Origin: Orientallactaga sibirica
Lineage: Eukaryota > Chordata > Mammalia > Rodentia > Dipodidae
Reading direction: 5' to 3'
Length of the DNA: 64,000 bases
Assembly (NCBI GenBank): GCA_036365145.1
Contig: JAEOAD010000005.1
Span: 7,297,001 to 7,361,000, forward strand
Below the pieces are notes generated by a model. That model was given only the letters and a program-made list of their open reading frames with translations. It had not been told where the DNA came from and did not search any database. Both the position numbers and the translations under genes were made by a program. Of the stretch, positions 9,431 to 24,400 are shown piece by piece. Every line of letters starts with the position of its first letter. The stretch's first letter is position 1.

Positions 9431-12400
9431 CTGTCAAAAAGGAAGGAGAATATGTTGACTTAGTCCCCTAGTGTGTCATTCTTTAAATTGCTCAGAATCC
9501 TAAGCCCTTATCACAAACAAAGGAAAAATGCACACAGAGGGCTGGAGAGATGGCTTAGCGGTTAAGGCGCCTGCCTGCCAAGCCTAAGAATGCCCGTTTG
9601 ATTCTCCAGGTCCCACGTTTAGCTAGACGCAAAAAGTGATGCAAGGATGCAATGCCACATTTGTCCACGAGGGGGCGCATGCATCTGGAGTTTGTTCACA
9701 GCGGCTGAGAGGCTGCTGGTGTGCCCATTTTCACTCTCTCTCTCTCTCTCTCTCTCTGCCTCTTCCTCTATGTCTTTGTCTCTCTCTCTAATAATTTTTA
9801 AAAATGCACAGATAGCACATCCAAACATCCTCACCAATCTGAGTCACCATCTCTCACTTTTGCTTTCTAATCAGTAAGTCTTTATGACATGAAGTAAGAC
9901 TTCATGTCAATTTATGTTCTGTAGTCTATCACATACTTATATACATACATACAAACATGCATGAGTGTATATGTATACATATGGTCATATCAATTAAGTG
10001 TTCTCTATGTTATTCTTTATGTTCTCTTGTTTCACTTATTTATGGTTTTGGAGGACAAGGTCTCATGTAGCCCAGGCTGGCCTCAAACTCACAGTGTAGC
10101 TGAGGATGGCCTGGAATTCCTGATCCTCCTGCCTCAGCCTCTCGAGTACTGGGATTCTAGGCATGTACCAGCACTCCTGCACACATTGTTTTGTTATGGA
10201 GAATTTTTTACATTTGCCAAACAAAGAGAAGTGCATTGTGAGTCCTTCCTTTCACCTAACTGATAATCTCTTATCATCTGGATCCTGTTGCCACCCCTCA
10301 TAGAAGAAGGCATCCCAGACTGACTCCCCTTGATTTCAGCCATCAATATTTAATACGGACTATCAAAGGCTAAACTCACTGAGATATGACAGAGCCCCTG
10401 CATCACTGCACTTACAATTTTTCCCCCCAGGTAGGGTCTCACTCTAGGCCAGGCTGACCAGTAATTCACTATGTAGTCTTGGGTGGCCTCAAACTCATGG
10501 CAATTCTTCTACCTCTTCCTCCCAAGTGCTGGGATTAAAGGTGTGCGCCACCACATCTGGCTCAAAAATTTATTGTTTGCCTAGAGAGACGGCTTAGTGG
10601 TTTAGATGCATGCACCACTTTGTGCCTCTGGCTTTACACTGGTGCTGGGGAATCAAACTTGGTTGTTAGGCTTTACAGGCAAAATGCCTTAACCACAGAG
10701 CCATCTCTCCAGCCCACAAATCTCATAATTCTTTTTAAACTTTTTTTGTTTATTATTTGGGAGTGACAGACAGAGAGAGAAAGAGGCAGAGAGAGAGAGA
10801 ATGGGTGCACCAGGGCCTCCAGCCATTGCAAATGAACTCCAAATGCATGTGCCACCTTGTGCATCTGGCTTATGTGGGTACTGGGGAATTGAGCCTCAAA
10901 CCGGGGTCCTTAGGCTTCACAGGCAAGTGCTTAACTGCTAAGCCATCTCTCCTAATGTCTTAATTCTTGAATGGTTTGTTCTTTTACATCAGAAGGAAGT
11001 GGTTCATATATTGTAGCTGGTGGACTAACATCTTTTTAATATTTTGGTTTTCACTGAAACGCTTGTCTTTTTTGCTTCTTATAATTTTTCTGCTGAATAA
11101 ATACAATACTATGCTGATTATTTCCTTTTCTGCTCATAAAGCTTTAGGTCTCATAGGCATATTCAACCTGGGGTCCTGTGGGTAATATGCAAATACACAT
11201 GGCCAAGGACTGCTTTGTAAGTGACCTGATGCAAAACTGTGAATTTACTTAAAACCTTGCGAGATTTTATTTTATGTTTTGTTTCTTTCAAGGTAGGATC
11301 TCACTCTAGCTCAGGCTGCCCTGGAACTAACTCTGTAGTCCTAGGCTGGCCTTGAAGTCACAATGATCCTTTTACCTCTGTCTTCCCAATGCTGGGAATA
11401 AGAGCATGTTCCACCATGCCAGGCTTTTGTTTTATTTTTTATAGTTGGATTGCACTGTTTTCCAGTGTCAACTTTGTAGATGTTAACATCTTCCTCAGTG
11501 TCAAAAGGTTGGCTACGAGCTAGGTGTGGTGATGCAGGGCTTTAATACCAGCATTTGTGAGGCAGAGGTAGGAAGATCACTGTGAGTTTGAGACCAGCCT
11601 GAGACTACAAAGTGAAGTCCAGGTTAGCCTAGGCTAGAGCAAGACAGTACCCCCAAAACACAAACAAACAAACAAGCCGGGCATGGTGGCGCACACCTTT
11701 AATCCCAACACTCGGGAGGCAGAGGTAGGAGGATCACGGTGAGTTTGAGGCCACCCTGAAACTACATAGTGAACTGCAGGTCAGCCTGAACTAGAGTGAA
11801 ACCCTACCTTGAAAAACCAAAAAAAAAAAAAAAAACCAAAAAAACACCAACCCCCCCCCCCCAAAAAAAAAAAGGTTGGGTACACGTGCTGGGATTTCTT
11901 GGCGGGCACAATGTCCTGGCCTTCTTGTCTTCATAACCTGTTACCAACTTAACTCTCAAACCATCCTGTCCTGCTTGCCCCTATCTATGGACAGCGCTCC
12001 ACAGAAAGACTGCACCCCGTATCCGCCTCCCCCGGGAAGACTGCATGCTTCCTGCATTCCTCAGACAAGTGAAGTTCTAACGTACACACAGCCTCCCAAG
12101 ATAACCCAGGCAAACTAGCCTCCTGGCAAAAACAAAACATGTGCACTTGAAGACTTTGAGCCTAAAGCTGACACACCTAGGTTCACTTCAAAACCTACCT
12201 TCAGTCCACCAAGGGGCTGAGCAGTTTTACCTCTGTTTTTCCTAACCTTAGTGCTCTCGGCTATTAACATGGAGACACTGGCACACCCTCAAGAGCTCTG
12301 TGAGGATGAGTGAGCATGACAATGTATTTAAGACCGGAACATGACAAGTCCTTACTGCATGGTGGGCACACGGCTGTATCTTCCCTGGGCCCGTCCTGCC

Positions 12401-15400
12401 CTTTAGGCTGCCCCATCAGTACTGTGGGCCATTCTGCTGAGCCCCCAGCTCCACCCCAGCAGTGCACAATGCATCTCAGGAGTGCGCCTGCCTGTCCTGT
12501 GTGAGCAACCTCAGAGGCTGACTGACACCACACCACTGTCGCTTCCTTAGGATTCTCACTAGAGGGCAAAACAGAGCTGAAGGCAGCAGTCAGGGTAGCC
12601 TGGCCAACTCTGAAGGACTGAACACGTTTACGTTTTTCAAATACAAATGTTCTTTACTTTTCTTGAATTCTGGACTGTCATCAAGGTTATCTAAATATAA
12701 AATTGGCTATCATTCCAGGTTATAATATTTAAGCATACCTAGGAAAATCTCCAAACATCCAGATACGGGAAGAACTACACTCTTTTTACATGAGATTCTA
12801 AACATAAATGAGAGTAACTCAGGATGGTAAAATAGACCTTCTTAATAAGATCTGCTATTTCAAAAGCTTAGAATAAGGGCTGGAGAGATGCCTTAGTGGT
12901 TATGGTACTGGCCTGCAAAGCCTAAGGACCCAGGTTCAATTTCATAGTGCCCACATAAACCAGCTGCAAAAGATGGCACAGGCATCTAGAGTTTGTTTGC
13001 AGTGGCTGGAGGCCATGGCATATCCATTATCTTTCTGCCTCTCTTTCTCTCTCAAATAAGTAAATAAAATATTTTTAAAAGCTCAGAATTAAGTATCTAT
13101 CCTTTAATTTAATTTTAAAAACTCCACACATTGTATATGCATCTATATGTGAATGTAACCACATGTTTATGTGTGTGCTGGACACTGACCCAAGGTCTTC
13201 AAGCATGACAGAGTCAATTATCTTTAATCCCCAAAATGTGAATTTCTAAAGCATTCTTTCAAAAAAGCAAAGAAAGCCTTGGCCTGGTGGCACACGCCTT
13301 TAATCCCAGCATTTGGGAGGCAGAGGTAGGAGGATTGCCATGAGTTTGAGGCCAGCCTGAGACTACAGAGTGAACTCTAGACCAGCCTGAGCTAGAGTGA
13401 GACCTTACCACCAGGTGGAGGGGAGGGGAGGGCAAAGAAAGCAGAATTAAATCTTCTCATACATTCATGTTTCAGTTCCTTAAATCACAGAATGATGGAC
13501 TCCTGTACCCAGAAGTATAGACTAACCTTGAACTGCGAGCTGACCGTGGGCCGCCGGTGTTTGCTTCCACATTTCAAGGTGTCCTGGTTGTTGCGGCTTG
13601 AGACATGTTCAAAGAGGTCATAGATGAAGTCAAACCTGAATGAAGAGTAGGGCTGTGAAGTGCGCACACCTATCACTAGCTGCCAGTCACTGTAAGTACA
13701 GAGCGTCTTCCCACCAACCACAGGAAGTCTTACACTAAGGTGTGATGGGATTTCTAGAGACCCACTGTGGTAGTCTGAGTAGACGGCCCCCAATATATTC
13801 AGTGTTTTATTAGTTTATAGTTTGCATCTGCAGCCACCTGGCTGGAGGCAGTGTCTCTGGGCGGATCTTAAGGTGTGGTGGTGGGTTTAGGATTTCAATC
13901 TAAAGATATGCAAAGTGTGCCTAGCTGGAGTTCCTGAGGTGTGCTGTGCTGTGTGGCTTTTGGCTTTTGACTTGTGGCTTTTGCTTCTCCCTGTGTCTGG
14001 TCCCGTGAAAGCAGGCCAGCTTCTTCTGCCATTATGGAACTTCCCCGGGATCTGTAAGCTACAGTAAATCCCGTCCTCCATAACTGTGCCTGGTCTGGAA
14101 GTTCATCTCAGCGAACCTGAAGCTGTCTGCTACACCCATCAAGGCCTTAGCCTCAGCTTCCTTGTCTGCGAAGCAGATGCAGCCACCCTTGCCTGTGGAG
14201 GGAAGTGGTTCTGCGATTCTCCCATAATTATGCAAGTGCAAAATGCTCCAGTGCTTTACATCTAACAGCATAGTGTTTGCACAGAAGTTACACACATCCT
14301 CCCTAATACCTCATATGGCTATACTACTTACCGTACCAAAACAATGTGCACGCTACATAGTTTTTAAACCTCTTTGTTTAGGAAATAACGACAAGGAAAA
14401 AGTCTGCATCTGTTAAACACGGCTAGCTTATTTTTCCAAATATTTTCTTTTTTTACTTAAAATTTCTTTGCATGTGTATGTGTGTGGTGTGCACGCAACC
14501 ATGCACGTGCGTGTGGAGGCCAGAGGCCAACATCAAGTGTGTTCTGCTATTGCTCTTCAGTGTCATTCTTTTAAAAAACTTTTTTTTTGTTTGAATTTAT
14601 TTATTAGAGCACAAAGAGAGAATAAGGCATATATAGAGGGAATGAGTGTGTCAGGGCCTCCAGCCACTGCAAACGAACTCCAGATGTATGCGGCCCCTTG
14701 TGCTTCTGGCTTACATGGGTCCTGAGGAATCAAACCTGGGTCCTTTGGCTTTGTAGGCAAGCTCCTTAACCATTCAGCCATCCCTCCAGTCGGTGTCATT
14801 CTTAATTACAGGGTTTCTCGTTGACTCAGAGCTCACTGCTTCAGCTGGACTAGCTAGCCAGGGAGCCCCAGGCATTCCGCATTCCTTGTCCCTGCCTCCC
14901 CAGCACTAGAATGATGTGGGATCTGGGGATCCAAACTCAGGTCCCCATGCTTGTGAGCACAAATACTTTACCCACTATCTTTCCCAATATTTTTTCTGTG
15001 ACTGTGTACCAGCAGACACAGGGAGGTACCTTTACTGGTCTTGCCTACCTCACAGCTAAGTGACAATAAGGTGCTGGTGAGAAAGTCTGGATGAGGCTGC
15101 CTGAGGGTAACTTCTGCCTCCCCTACTTGCTAGCTATGTGATACATGCGATCTTCACTCTCCCTCCCCCTGGCTCCAGACTCCCGTTTTCTCATCTGAAA
15201 AACATGTGGATAATTTTAGGATATGTCCTTTATTGCTGAGGCAAGAATGAAATGAGCAAGCATGTGCAAAAGCCTGGAAGAAATACAATGCTGAGTGTGT
15301 GGTGCGAATGGCAGCTCTTATCGTTTCTGTAATAAGAAATTGAAACCCCTCCCACTACAGTTTCTTCCCCAGTACACCTTGTCTTTCCTGCGCAAGAGGA

Positions 15401-18400
15401 GAGGGGCTATAAAGCGAGGAGGGGCTGGCTGTAACGTGACCAGGAAGGCAAGGAGGGAATCTGAACGTCCGTACCCCTCGGGAGCCAAACACCAGTATTT
15501 CTCCTGGTCACCTCTCATTACGCCCCAGAACATTTTCATTTTTGTTTCAGGGTTCTCGGCAGCGCTCACTCTTTTAAGTCCCTAACTGTATTTTGAGCTA
15601 CTGGAGAAAGCTTGGGTACCATCCAAGGGTCAAAGATATCAAAGGTGAAAGAGGAGAGAGGCAGGAGGCAGGCTGAGCCTTCCATCTGCAAAGGGATACC
15701 TGGGGGCGGCAGCAAGATTAGCATGCGCATTCCAGCACCCTTCACTCTAGAACAGAGGCAGGTGGTGGTCCTCTCCTGAAGGTCCCCCAACAAACTGCTT
15801 CTATTTCTAATCAACACAACTTTTATTTAAGTGCATCACATCACTTCAAATCTACCAGCTTAAAATGGTTTTCACAGGTAATACGCTGCAATCTTTTTCT
15901 GCACCTTTTATTTTCTGCAGGTCTGAAAAGCTCCTCTACAAACCAAAGTAATATTCTAAGCAATGACCCTGCATGGTTAAAGCTCAGCTGACTCACAGCC
16001 TGCTCCCTTCACCCCAATTCACAGCTATCTAAGCAGCAGGACGGCCACCTGGCATTTACATTCCCAGAAACAGTACAGGTTTTTAACAATCATGCTACTT
16101 CCTTCCCAAGAGATTAAGAGATTGTTTCTTTTTATAGGTGACTTTAGGTTCATGCTGGGTACCCCAGCTTCGGAAAGGCTCTAGGAGAGGGCTTTGTCTC
16201 AAGACTCTTCCACAAAGTCCTCTAACAATAGGAAGCTTCCTGGCTTATTCCTGTATACACATGGCTAAGCTAATCATTAACATTTTCTCCATGTTGTCCT
16301 TAAGTATTGATTCAAAGGTGTGAATTTCCAGTCTAAGAGTGAATAATGAATGTGTAATAAATGTATAATTCTGGCTGGATTAACATTTGCTTGATTTTCT
16401 TGACATCTTTAACTAATGAGAAACAGAATTGTATAAAACAGAGGCTGAAATTAACACAGCGCCCTGCAGTGAGGACAGCAGGTTGGGTGGGTCAACAAGC
16501 AGACAGACAGTGGTGATCAAGGGAAGCTGCTCTGGTTACCAGCTGGGAGGCCTTGGGAAAGTTGCCTAACCCCTCTCCAAGCCTCAGTTTCCTCACCTGC
16601 AGAACAGAGTGAGTAGATGACCTAACTCATGGATTGGCTGTCATTCTGCCTCCTTAGGTGACGTTAAGTGACAGTCACTGCTGTTGCTTTCTCGTTTTCA
16701 TCATCAACGTACTCAGGAAGAAGCAGGTATTAAAGCAATGTTTCCATGAGGCGCCCTGCTCTGCATTCACCAATTAAATTATAATCGGCTTGCTTACGAC
16801 ATCATGGCAGACACCCCACATACCTGCTTTCTCTCAGCAAGTTGAGGAGATCATCTCTAAAGGTGTCTCTGTTCTTCTCCAAGATCCCTCGGACATCATA
16901 CTGAACCTGGTTTCAACACAGGACACAGAGAACATTCTGGTCAACACAGCAGTGTTCAGGTAATGAACAATTCCTTCTTCTATTTAAAAACCTTCTTGCC
17001 CTGTTTTGTCTTCTCTCTCTCCTACTTTCCTCGAACCTTTCTTCTTCCCAGCTCGTCCCTCTTCTATTTTGATCTCTTTTTAATATTTGAAACTTTTATT
17101 TGTTTATTTATTTAAGAGAGGAGAGAGGGAGGGAATACTGTATGGTATTTCACTCCAAATACCAATACCAGGAGGTGCTGCAAATGAATTCCAGACCCAT
17201 GTACCACTTCGTGCATCTGGCTTTACATGGCACTGGGGAACTGAACCCAGCTGGCAGGCTTTGCAAGCAAGTGCTTTAACCACTGTGCAATCTTCCTGGC
17301 ACTGCTGCTTCTTTCTAAATCTTTATATTTTTTATTTAATTAAGTATTTGATAGGGAGAAATAGGATGAGCACATTAGGGCTACAAATGAACTTCAGATG
17401 CATGCACCACTTTGTGCATCTGACTCCATGTGGATACTGGGGAATTGAACCCAGGCCAGCACAGTTTGCAAGCAAGCACTTCTAACCACTCCCCAGCCCG
17501 GCTGCTTCGTTTTTTGAGACAAGGTTTCACTAGGTAGGCCAGGCTGGCCTCAAACTCACAGCTTCCTGAATGCTGGGATCACGGGTGTGTGTCAGCACAT
17601 CTACACGCACAGCATGTGTGGTGTGCATGTCTGTAACCTCAGCACTCAGGAAGCAGAGGTAGAAAGGAACATGCATTCAAGGCCAGCCTGCGCTACATGA
17701 GACCCTGTCTAAAAAAAAAAAAAAGAGAATAAAAGAGAAGGCCTGGAGAGATTGCTTAGTGGTTAAGCGCTTGCCTGTGAAACCTAAGGATCCCTGTTTG
17801 AGGCTCAATTCCCCAGGACCCATGTAAGTCAGATGCACAAGGGGGCGCATGCATCTGGAGTTTGTCTGCAGTGGCTGAAAGCCCTAGCATGCCCATTCTT
17901 TCTATCTGCCTGTTTCTCTCTCTGTCACTCTCAAATAAATAAAAAATAAACAAACAAAAACCCATGGTTTAAAAAAAGAGAGAGATTTATGAAAAGCAGT
18001 TGGTAAATTTATGATTGGTTTTTGAACCAATCACTGAACACTGAACCCATTGAACACTCCGTGCAAAAAGATTAATAAAGATCTTAACAGGAAATTACCT
18101 CTCCAGCGTAGTGTTTCACTCCAAAATGGTTGACTGCAACTCTGGGCTTCACATAAAAGTGGTTATTCTAATTAAAGAAAGGAAACACAGTAAGTTAATG
18201 CTTTTAGTCCTCCACTCGTAACATAAATGGGGGCATGTGCCCGTTCGGTCCAGTAAGTCTAGTAAGAGAGAAGAGACTGCACTGAAGAAGGAAGAAACAC
18301 AGGGACTATGGGAGGCACCGTTAGGCCAGCAGCACTGGCCTCCCACATATATAAAATCTTACATTATATACAATATAACTATGACATCACATAATAGAAT

Positions 18401-21400
18401 CTTTGTGCTTAGGTCGCCGTTCGGGGGTGACGTACTGCGTGTTGACTGTGCAGCTTCTCCAACAAGGTGCTGTCTGTGGCCTGAGGGAAATGGCTTTCTT
18501 CATTGATCAAAGCCAGGAGGCCAAGTTTCTGCAGGACAGAAAAGGCGGACTGCATTAATAAGTGCCGAGAGTCTATCTTTCAAATAACTTTAGAGCTCAA
18601 AAGTCATTACTAGAGCCGGGCGTTGTGGCTCACGTCTTTAATCCCAGCACTCGGGAGGCAGAGGTAGGAGGATCGCCTTGAGTTCAAGGCCACCCTGAGA
18701 CTACATAGTGAATTCCAGGTCAGCCTGAGCTAGAGTGAAACTCTACCTCGAACCCCCCCCCCCAAAAAAAAGTCATTACTAGTAAGTTAGTGGATAAACA
18801 GAAAAAGCACACTAAAAAAAGATATAGCATGCATGTAATACCAGTTAAATTCTATGTAGATGTTTTAAACCATGAAACCCACTGCAATTTTGTGGATAAA
18901 CATTTTATAACTGGTAGCTGGGTATGGTGGCCTGTGGCCTAGATAACCCCAGCACTCGGGAGGCAGCAGGACTGATACAAATTCAAGCCCAGTCTAATCT
19001 ATGGAGCCAGTTCTAGGCCAGCAAAGGACACACAATAAGACCCTGTCTCTCAAAAAAAAAAAAAAAAAAAAAAACCACCTTTTTTACAAGTGGCAAATCT
19101 ATTACTAACTCTTTGCTCCTGGCTTACCGGGTAAGTGGAGCCAATTCCTACACTGTTAATTCTAAAACACTGATTTCAATGAAACAATAAGCTGGAAGCA
19201 GCCAAGTGTTTAAATTCAACCTCGTACATTTACATTCACGTTTCAAACGGCCCATTGTGTCCTAAACATTCTCATCTTTGATGTGCGTGTTTGCACAAGT
19301 TCTTTTGTTCCCATAAATATGAATCAGCCCAGCTGGACACCCGTGGGACTGTGTCATTCTTCGGCAGCCCGGTACCTTCTCAATCAGGTCCAGGCATTCT
19401 CCATTGTCTATCCAGTCGATGTCTTCCCACACCAATCCTTCTCTGTGGGAAGACGGAAAGGGCCGAGTGCAATTAGAACACACTTTTAAACTAACTTGGA
19501 TCTTAGAGAGAACCCTGTGCGTGCTTACCTGCTGTATTCTAGCTGTTCCAAAGAAAAGATGTGCTTGTTGAAGTATTCCTGAAGCTTCTCATTTGCATAG
19601 TTGATGTTGAACTGCTCAAAGTGGTTAACCTAAGAGGAGGGCATACTCTGTGAGGGCTCTGTGCCCTCGCCAGTACACAATAAAAACACAACTGTGTGGA
19701 GAAAAGTCTGTCTCTGCCTGAAGAAATGGTTTAACACGCCTATGAAACGGAAGAGAAGACGCATGGCCCACTCTCGGGAGGCCTACCTCAAAGTTTTCAA
19801 ACCCGAAGATGTCAAGGATGCCGATGGACTTGAAGTCGTCTCTGCCCTTGATCCTGCTGTTGATTTTCTTGATCACCCACTCGAAACAGCGTGCATAAAG
19901 TGCCATGGCCAAGGAGTCGCGGCTGTCCACTGCCTGGGGGAGAGGAGGCAATGGCAGTGGTGTGGCAAGCCCAGCCCTGCCCTATTGGGACACCCAGGGC
20001 TAAGTGAGTCTCCATCATGTAGGAAGACAGACCGCTACGGATGGGAAAGATCTGACAGCAAGATTCACGAGAACCCCTATAAACTTCTGCCTTCTGAACT
20101 TGACTTTGCACATCTGGTTACTCAGAAGAATCCAAATCTACACAGGCACATACAAACCTTCTCAGGTTTAATAACATTAAGATCCAGTTTTCAGGGGCTG
20201 GAGAGATGGCTCAGCAGTTAAGGCCCTTGCCTGTGAAGCCTAAGGACTCAGGTTCAATATCCCAGTAGTCACACAAGCCAGATGCACATGGTGGCACATG
20301 ACTCTGGAATTCGTTTGTAGTGGCTAGAGGCCCTGGTGCACCCATTCTCTTTCTCTGTCTGCCTCTTTCATAAACAAACAAACAAACAAACAAACAAATA
20401 AATACTTAAAAAATTCAAAAACAATCCAGTTTTCAAATGATATCTTTCATATTCTGTTTGTACCCACAAAAGTTTTCTTCATAATAAGTCATAATAAGCC
20501 TGCATTTTTATTTCTCCGATTAGCAAGGTAGAAGGGCTAGCACATGTAAATTGGTTCCAGGTGGTGGCAGAGGCAAAAATAAATGAAATGCCACTGTTCT
20601 GTCTTTTTGGAAAACAAAACACATCATTATAGCTAATGTTTACTTATTGTTAATTCTGTACCATATATAAATACTTTGCATGTTTTTTATTTGTGCTTTT
20701 GCAAGATTCCTATGAATTTGGTGTAATTATGCTTGACTTACAGAAAACAAAACAGAGACATGGTGAACGAACACTCCAAGAACAGACAGTGGTAAGTGCA
20801 ACCACCAGGATCCACCCTCAAATGACCTGTGCCAGCCCCGAGCGTGTGAGAATACACCACACTGTTGCTCTCAAAGCAGTCCAGCCGCTTTGTCCATTCC
20901 CCACACCTGAATATCGTGCACAGTTTGACCATAAGCCGCGTCATTTAAAGACTTCACTATAGTCGTGTGTCCAGTCGTAAGTTATGGGTCAGAAGGCCCC
21001 GGGGTGTCACTATTCAAGACCAGCTTTGACAATGTGGTGAGTGTGTCGTTACTCAAGACCAGATGTGACGGTGTGTGAGTGTGTCACTATCCAAGACCAG
21101 TTTGATGGTGTTGTGAGTGTGTCACTATTCAAGACCAGCTGTGACAGTGTGTGAGCGTGTCACTATCCAAGACCAGGTGTGACGGCGTGTGAGCGTGTCA
21201 CTATTCAAGACCAGCTGTGACGGTGTGTGAACGTGTCACTATTCAAGACCAGCTGTGACGGTGTGTGAGTGTCATTATTCAAGACCAGCTGTGATGGTGT
21301 GTGTGTGTGTGTGTCACTATTCAAGACCAGCTGTGATGGTGTGTGAGTGTGTCACTATTCAAGACCAGCTGTGACAGTGTGTGAGCGTGTCACTATTCAA

Positions 21401-24400
21401 GACCAGCTGTGATGGTGTGTGAGTGTGTCACTATTCAAGACCAGCTGTGATGGTGTGTGTGTGTGTGTCACTATTCAAGACCAGCTGTGATGGTGTGTGA
21501 GTGTGTCACTATTCAAGACCAGCTGTGACGGTGTGTGAGTGTGTCGTTACTCAAGAGCAGCTGTGACAGTGTGTGAGCGTGTCACTATCCAAGACCAGCT
21601 GTGACGGTGTGTGAGTGTGTCACTATTCAAGACCAGCTGTGACGGTGTGTGTGTCGTTACTCAAGAGCAGCTGTGACGGTGTGTGAGCGTGTCACTATTC
21701 AAGACCAGCTGTGATGGTGTGTGAGTGTGTCACTATCCAAGACCAGCTGTGATGGTGTGTGAGCATGTCACTATTCAAGACCAGGTTTGATGGTGTTATG
21801 AGCGTGTCACTATTCAAGACCAGGTTTGATGGTGTTATGAGCGTGTCACTATTCAAGACCAGCTGTGATGGTGTGTGTGAGTGTGTCACTATTCAAGACC
21901 AGCTGTGATGGTGTGTGTGAGTGTGTCACTATTCAAGACCAGCTGTGATGGTGTGTGAGCGTGTCACTATCCAAGACCAGCTGTGATGGTGTGTGAGCGT
22001 GTCACTATCCAAGACCAGCTGTGATGGTGTGTGAGCGTGTCACTATCCAAGACCAGCTGTGATGGTGTGTGTGAGTGTGTCACTATCCAAGACCAGCTGT
22101 GATGGTGTGTGTGAGTGTGTCACTATCCAAGACCAGCTGTGATGGTGTGTGAGTGTGTCACTATCCAAGACCAGCTGTGATGGTGTGTGAGTGTGTCACT
22201 ATCCAAGACCAGCTGTGATGGTGTGTGTGAGTGTGTCACTATCCAAGACCAGCTGTGATGGTGTGTGAGTGTGTCACTATCCAAGACCAGCTGTGATGGT
22301 GTGTGAGCGTGTCACTATTCAAGACCAGCTGTGATGGTGTGTGTGAGTGTGTCACTATTCAAGACCAGCTGTGATGGTGTGTGAGTGTGTCACTATCCAA
22401 GACCAGCTGTGATGGTGTGTGAGTGTGTCACTATCCAAGACCAGCTGTGATGGTGTGTGAGTGTGTCACTATCCAAGACCAGCTGTGATGGTGTGTGAGT
22501 GTGTCACTATCCAAGACCAGCTGTGATGGTGTGTGTGAGTGTGTCACTATCCAAGACCAGCTGTGATGGTGTGTGTGAGTGTGTCACTATCCAAGACCAG
22601 CTGTGATGGTGTGTGAGTGTGTCACTATCCAAGACCAGCTGTGATGGTGTGTGAGTGTGTCACTATCCAAGACCAGCTGTGATGGTGTGTGAGTGTGTCA
22701 CTATCCAAGACCAGCTGTGATGGTGTGTGAGTGTGTCACTATCCAAGACCAGCTGTGATGGTGTGTGAGTGTGTCACTATCCAAGACCAGCTGTGATGGT
22801 GTGTGAGTGTGTCTCTATTCAAGACCAGCTGTGATGGTGTGTGTGAGTGTGTCACTATTCAAGACCAGCTGTGATGGTGTGTGTGAGTGTGTCACTATTC
22901 AAGACCAGCTGTGATGGTGTGTGTGAGTGTGTCACTATTCAAGACCAGCTGTGATGGTGTGTGTGAGTGTGTCACTATTCAAGACCAGCTGTGATGGTGT
23001 GTGAGTGTGTCACTATTCAAGACCAGCTGTGATGGTGTGTGTGAGTGTGTCACTATTCAAGACCAGCTGTGATGGTGTGTGTGAGTGTGTCACTATTCAA
23101 GACCAGCTGTGATGGTGTGTGTGAGTGTGTCACTATTCAAGACCAGCTGTGATGGTGTGTGTGAGTGTGTCACTATTCAAGACCAGCTGTGATGGTGTGT
23201 GTGAGTGTGTCACTATTCAAGACCAGCTGTGATGGTGTGTGTGTGTGTGTGTCACTATTCAAGACCAGCTGTGATGGTGTGTGAGTGTGTCACTATTCAA
23301 GACCAGCTGTGACGGTGTGTGAGTGTGTCGTTACTCAAGAGCAGCTGTGACAGTGTGTGAGCGTGTCACTATCCAAGACCAGCTGTGATGGTGTTGTGAG
23401 CGTGTCACTATTCAAGACCAGCTGTGATGGTGTGTGAGTGTGTCACTATCCAAGACCAGCTGTGACGGTGTGTGAGCGTGTCACTATTCAAGACCAGCTG
23501 TGACGGTGTGTGAGCGTGTCACTATCCAAGACCAGCTGTGACAGTGTGTGAGTGTGTCCCTATTCAAGACCAGCTGTTAACAGTGTGTGAGTGTCATTAT
23601 TCAAGACCAGCTGTGACAGTGTTATGAGCGTGTCACTATCCAAGACCAGCTGTGACGGTGTGTGAGTGTGTCACTATTCAAGACCAGCTGTGACGGTGTG
23701 TGAGTGTCACTATTCAAGACCAGCTGTGACGGTGTGTGTGAGTGTCACTATTCAAGACCAGCTGTGACGGTGTGTGAGTGTGTCACTATTCAAGACCAGC
23801 TGTGACGGTGTGTGAGTGTCACTATTCAAGACCAGCTGTGATAGTGTGTGAGTGTCACTATTCAAGACCAGCTGTGATGGTGTGTGTGAGTGTCACTATC
23901 CAAGACCAGCTGTGATAGTGTGTGAGTGTCACTATCCAAGACCAGCTGTGACTGTGTGTGAGTGTCACTATTCAAGACCAGCTGTGACAGTGTGTGAGTG
24001 TCACTATTCAAGACCAGCTGTGATAGTGTGTGAGTGTCACTATTCAAGACCAGCTGTGATGGTGTGTGAGCGTGTCACTATTCAAGACCAGCTGTGACGG
24101 TGTGTGAGTGTCACTATTCAAGACCAGCTGTGACGGTGTGTGAGTGTCACTATTCAAGACCAGCTGTGACGGTGTGTGAGCGTGTCACTATCCAAGACCA
24201 GGTTTGACGGTGTGTGAGTGTGTCACTATTCAAGACCAGCTTTGACGGTGTGTGTGCATGTCACTATCCTAGACCAGCTGTGACAGTGTGTGAGTGTGTC
24301 ACTATCCAAGACCAGCTGTGATGGTGTATGAGCGTGTCACTATTCAAGACCAGGTTTGATGGTGTTATGAGTGCATCACTATTCAAGACCAGCTGTGATG

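Noticed and set aside
13887..14295. Minus-strand open frames across the LTR at 13766-14134
   Set aside because: They lie inside the solo LTR and its flank and encode nothing recognisable.
15295..15585. Promoter or small gene near GGCTATAAAGCGAGG
   Set aside because: An isolated TATA-like match on the strand opposite to the gene; overlapping frames on both strands lack domains.
19661..20221. 186-codon plus-strand open frame
   Set aside because: It runs antisense across the switch II exon and its introns. The coding signal is on minus and the plus peptide has no domain.
23852..24097. Repetitive open frames within the minisatellite
   Set aside because: Products of a unit length divisible by three in some stretches; no evidence of translation.
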